Shown here: one piece after another, positions 61,760 through 64,000 of the stretch
How the letters are laid out: every line of letters begins with the position of its first letter
Numbering within the stretch: position 1 is the first letter of the stretch
DNA from: Clostridiales bacterium
Lineage (GTDB): Bacteria; Bacillota; Clostridia; Lachnospirales; Lachnospiraceae
DNA length: 64,000 nucleotides
NCBI GenBank assembly: GCA_012839295.1
Contig: DUNO01000005.1
Location: forward strand, 124,001 to 188,000
Reading direction: 5' to 3'
Position numbers and translations under genes: made by a program
The notes under the pieces: generated by a model
Database searches by the model: none
The model's input: the letters and a program-made list of their open reading frames with translations, nothing else
What the model was told of the DNA's origin: nothing

Positions 61760-63109
61760 ATGGCGAGTAAAGTATCTTTTGATTTTTCCGTTGCAAAGAA
61801 ATTCATCTCTGAGACTGAGATTGGCATGATAAAAACCTCCGCAGAAGCAGCGAAAGGGCAGCTTGTCGGCAGGGCAGGAGCTGGAAATGACTTTTTAGGC
61901 TGGATTGACCTGCCGGTAGACTATGATAAGGAGGAATTTGCCCGTATCCAGAAGGCTGCGGCAAAGATCCAGGGCGATTCTGAGGTCCTCCTGGTAATTG
62001 GTATCGGCGGTTCCTACCTGGGAGCCAGGGCAGCAATTGAGTTCTTAAGGCACAGCTTCTATAATTCCGTGTCTAAGGAAATCAGAAAAACGCCTGAGAT
62101 TTATTTCTGCGGGAATAATATCAGCAGTAATTATATGAACCATCTAAAAGAGGTTATTGGTGACAGGGATTTCTCCATCAATATCATCAGTAAGTCCGGT
62201 ACAACAACAGAACCGGCAATTGCATTCCGTGTCTTTAAAAAGCTTCTGAATGAGAAATATGGCAAGAGGGAAGCGGCAAAGAGAATCTATGCAACGACGG
62301 ATAAGGCAAGAGGCGCATTAAAGAGCCTTGCGACGGAGGAAGGCTATGAAAGCTTTGTGGTTCCGGACGATGTGGGCGGACGCTTCTCCGTACTGACTGC
62401 AGTGGGTCTGCTGCCTATCGCAGCCAGCGGTGCTGACATCACGAAGCTGATGGAAGGCGCGGCAAGCATGAGAAATTATTGCCTGAATAATAGCTATGAG
62501 GAGAATGATGCAGTTCTTTACGCGGCAGTCCGCAATATTTTGCTGAGAAAGGGCAAGAGCATTGAGATCCTGGCAAATTATGAGCCAAGCCTCCACTTTG
62601 TATCCGAATGGTGGAAACAGCTTTACGGTGAGAGCGAGGGCAAGGACCAGAAGGGCATCTATCCGGCAAGCGTTGACCTTACAACGGATCTGCATTCCAT
62701 GGGTCAGTTCATCCAGGATGGACAAAGAACGCTGTTCGAGACCGTAATCAATGTGGAGACATCACCTTCCGAGATTATTCTTGAGGAAGAAGAAGTAGAC
62801 CTGGATGGCCTGAATTATCTTGCGGGAAAGAGCGTTGATTTTGTAAACAAGAGTGCAATGAAGGGTACCCTGCTTGCACATACGGACGGTAATGTTCCTA
62901 ATTTGGTAGTTAATGTTCCGGAGCAGAACGAATTTTATCTTGGTGAGCTGTTCTATTTCTTTGAGTTTGCCTGCGGCGTAAGCGGATACCTGCTTGGTGT
63001 TAATCCATTTGACCAGCCGGGCGTGGAAAGCTATAAGAAGAATATGTTCGCCCTGCTTGGAAAGCCAGGCTTTGAAGCCCAGAGGGAAGAATTATTAAAG
63101 AGGCTGTAA
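61760..63109 (+). CDS. pgi: Glucose-6-phosphate isomerase
   Basis: A 449-residue glycolytic isomerase (glucose 6-phosphate to fructose 6-phosphate), of the usual short bacterial length. It has the SIS-type sugar-phosphate loops ([31 protein letters not shown]) and the PGI signatures [16 protein letters not shown] and [17 protein letters not shown]. The ribosome site is AAAGGGAG. Fed by, and feeding, the sugar catabolism genes of this window. Confidence 0.96.
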   Translation: MASKVSFDFSVAKKFISETEIGMIKTSAEAAKGQLVGRAGAGNDFLGWIDLPVDYDKEEFARIQKAAAKIQGDSEVLLVIGIGGSYLGARAAIEFLRHSFYNSVSKEIRKTPEIYFCGNNISSNYMNHLKEVIGDRDFSINIISKSGTTTEPAIAFRVFKKLLNEKYGKREAAKRIYATTDKARGALKSLATEEGYESFVVPDDVGGRFSVLTAVGLLPIAASGADITKLMEGAASMRNYCLNNSYEENDAVLYAAVRNILLRKGKSIEILANYEPSLHFVSEWWKQLYGESEGKDQKGIYPASVDLTTDLHSMGQFIQDGQRTLFETVINVETSPSEIILEEEEVDLDGLNYLAGKSVDFVNKSAMKGTLLAHTDGNVPNLVVNVPEQNEFYLGELFYFFEFACGVSGYLLGVNPFDQPGVESYKKNMFALLGKPGFEAQREELLKRL

Positions 63110-63169
63110 TAGCTCCCTGGATTTTGTTTTACTCTTTTGTAACAAGAAATTATTTTATGAGTATAATAT

Positions 63170-63360
63170 AGTAATGATGTAAGTAGCAGGACAGTTTAGC
63201 CGGGATAGGGTACATATCTTTGAGCACTCGCAACCGAATCCCTTTTACAATTAAGGAAGAGAGATCTATACTGCCTTGTTACCTTACCAGAACTATTCGG
63301 CTGCTTAACATAGATATGACTCACCGCCCCTGATCCTATAAGGAAGGGGCGGTGTTGTTT
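63170..63360 (+). ncRNA. Candidate structured RNA after pgi
   Basis: A TATAAT at 63162-63167 precedes a structured stretch of about 180 bases ending at a strong terminator (CACCGCCCCT 63322-63331 with AGGGGCGGTG 63345-63354, then TTGTTT). Pairings inside include AGCCG (63198-63202) with CGGCT (63298-63302), GGAT with ATCC (63203/63238), AAGG with CCTT, and an alternative helix ATATCT/AGATAT. No plus-strand gene follows. I cannot match it to a known family; 6S RNA was considered but not supported. Confidence 0.45.
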
Positions 63361-63379
63361 GTATCAGCTTTACAGCCGT

Positions 63380-64000
63380 CTATGGCATAATTGCAATGTA
63401 TTGGTACATCAGCATGAAGTGGCAGAAGGTGCCACCCATTACGAAGAGGTGGAAGATTTCATGGGAACCGAAGTTCTTATGCTTATTATTAAAAATGGGA
63501 AGCTTAAGTGCGTAGATGATGCCGCCCAGGGTGTAGATGATTCCTCCGGCAAGCAGCCATCCAAAGGCCGCTGCTGGCAAAGCGTTGATGATCTGTGTAA
63601 AGGCCAGCACACAGGTCCAGCCCATTGCAATATAGACAATGGAGGAGAACCATTTCGGGCAATGAACCCAGATTCCAGTAACGACGATGCCAATGATGGC
63701 AAGGCTCCATACAAGGGCAAGCAGGGTATAGCCAGTCCGTCCGCCCAGCGCAATGGCACAGATGGGGGTGTAAGTGCCGGCAATTAATACATAGATGGCC
63801 ATATGGTCAAATTTCTTCAAACGGACATGGACCTTTTCCGTCTTTCCGAAGGTATGGTAAACCGTACTTGCAGCATATAATAAAATCATGCTGAGGACAA
63901 AGATTCCCAGCGAGATCAGGTGGATGCGGCTAGGTCCGTTTGCAGCCTTAATTAATAAAGGCGTGGAGGCGAATACTGCCATCAGGGCTCCAATAAAATG
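63380..64000 (-). CDS. Hemolysin III/PAQR-family membrane protein (partial)
   Basis: The minus-strand frame is open to the window edge, where HFIGAL precedes the first internal Met, so the N-terminus is missing. Visible are about seven helices and the family motifs YAASTVYHTF, DHMAIYVLIAGTYTP and HEIFHLFVMGGTFCHFM, whose histidines and aspartate form the PAQR metal site. Cytolytic function should not be assumed. Confidence 0.85.
   Translation of the reverse strand, partial: HFIGALMAVFASTPLLIKAANGPSRIHLISLGIFVLSMILLYAASTVYHTFGKTEKVHVRLKKFDHMAIYVLIAGTYTPICAIALGGRTGYTLLALVWSLAIIGIVVTGIWVHCPKWFSSIVYIAMGWTCVLAFTQIINALPAAAFGWLLAGGIIYTLGGIIYALKLPIFNNKHKNFGSHEIFHLFVMGGTFCHFMLMYQYIAIMP

Noticed and set aside
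63170-63360. 6S RNA
   Set aside because: A long closing stem joining both ends with a large central bubble is not evident; kept only as an unassigned RNA.
63359-63787. Plus-strand frame opposite the hemolysin-III-like gene
   Set aside because: It mirrors a clearly conserved minus-strand membrane protein and has no family features.
1-64000. CRISPR arrays, transposases, prophage, rRNA or tRNA genes
   Set aside because: I saw no regularly spaced repeats with unique spacers, no transposase or integrase motifs, and no rRNA or tRNA cloverleaf sequence, though a computational scan would be more reliable for tRNA.

Overview
The window looks like chromosome from a spore-forming anaerobe of the Lachnospiraceae (Clostridia, monoderm Firmicutes). 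The reasons are: strong GGAGG-type ribosome binding sites, an S-box and a T-box leader, a CotS-like spore-coat gene, several LytTR/GHKL two-component systems, lipoprotein solute-binding proteins without a dedicated sugar ATPase, and family assignments typical of this group (YwbE, TM1266, permuted GH3 enzymes). This is inference from gene content; no rRNA or tRNA marker is present.

Layout. 1-7.2 kb is mostly housekeeping and signalling: an HD-GYP protein, a SAM-riboswitch-controlled metK, an OmpR-type two-component pair interrupted by a large palindrome, an HD hydrolase, YwbE and an ArsC-like protein. 7.2-10.5 kb holds a small leader RNA with a terminator switch that I could not assign to a known class, then a TM1266-type hydrogenase-associated regulator and a complete SsuA/THI5-type ABC importer. 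10.5-22.1 kb is an accessory locus for peptide secretion: AgrA/AgrC-like regulators, a C39-peptidase ABC exporter, two double-glycine peptides, an unusually long HlyD-like adaptor, a TolC-like coiled-coil protein (odd in a monoderm), two paralogous membrane proteins that are immunity candidates, and a tail of very small ORFs. Matching direct repeats sit upstream of the regulator and exporter promoters.

22.2-32.5 kb and 46.7-55.6 kb are two versions of one theme: a LytTR/GHKL two-component system followed by a membrane-anchored, domain-permuted GH3 glycosidase with a small four-helix membrane partner. The first adds a GH78 rhamnosidase-like enzyme and a GPH symporter; the second adds a GH2 enzyme and a GtrA-like protein. 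The likely scheme is cleavage of a plant-type glycoside at the cell surface, uptake, and further hydrolysis inside the cell. A 48-bp sequence is conserved upstream of the GH2 and second GH3 genes.

32.8-36.2 kb carries a cytidylate-kinase-like protein, a receiver-hemerythrin fusion and an AI-2E-type membrane protein. 36.3-43.9 kb is a sugar catabolic operon: solute-binding protein, two permeases, two class II aldolases, an ADP-dependent sugar kinase and an RpiR regulator, with twin palindromes at the promoter that could be the RpiR operator. 44.0-46.5 kb holds T-box-controlled proS and a putative type I toxin-antitoxin pair (29-residue holin-like toxin with a divergent antisense RNA).

55.7-64 kb returns to housekeeping: CCA-adding enzyme, CotS-like protein, PEGA-domain protein, a coiled-coil membrane protein whose promoter lies inside a terminator loop, pgi, a candidate small RNA, and a hemolysin-III-like gene running off the end. 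Dispersed palindromic repeats (4606-4728, 5562-5660, 37920-38017, 44367-44475) separate operon members. I see no rRNA, tRNA, CRISPR array, transposase or prophage.
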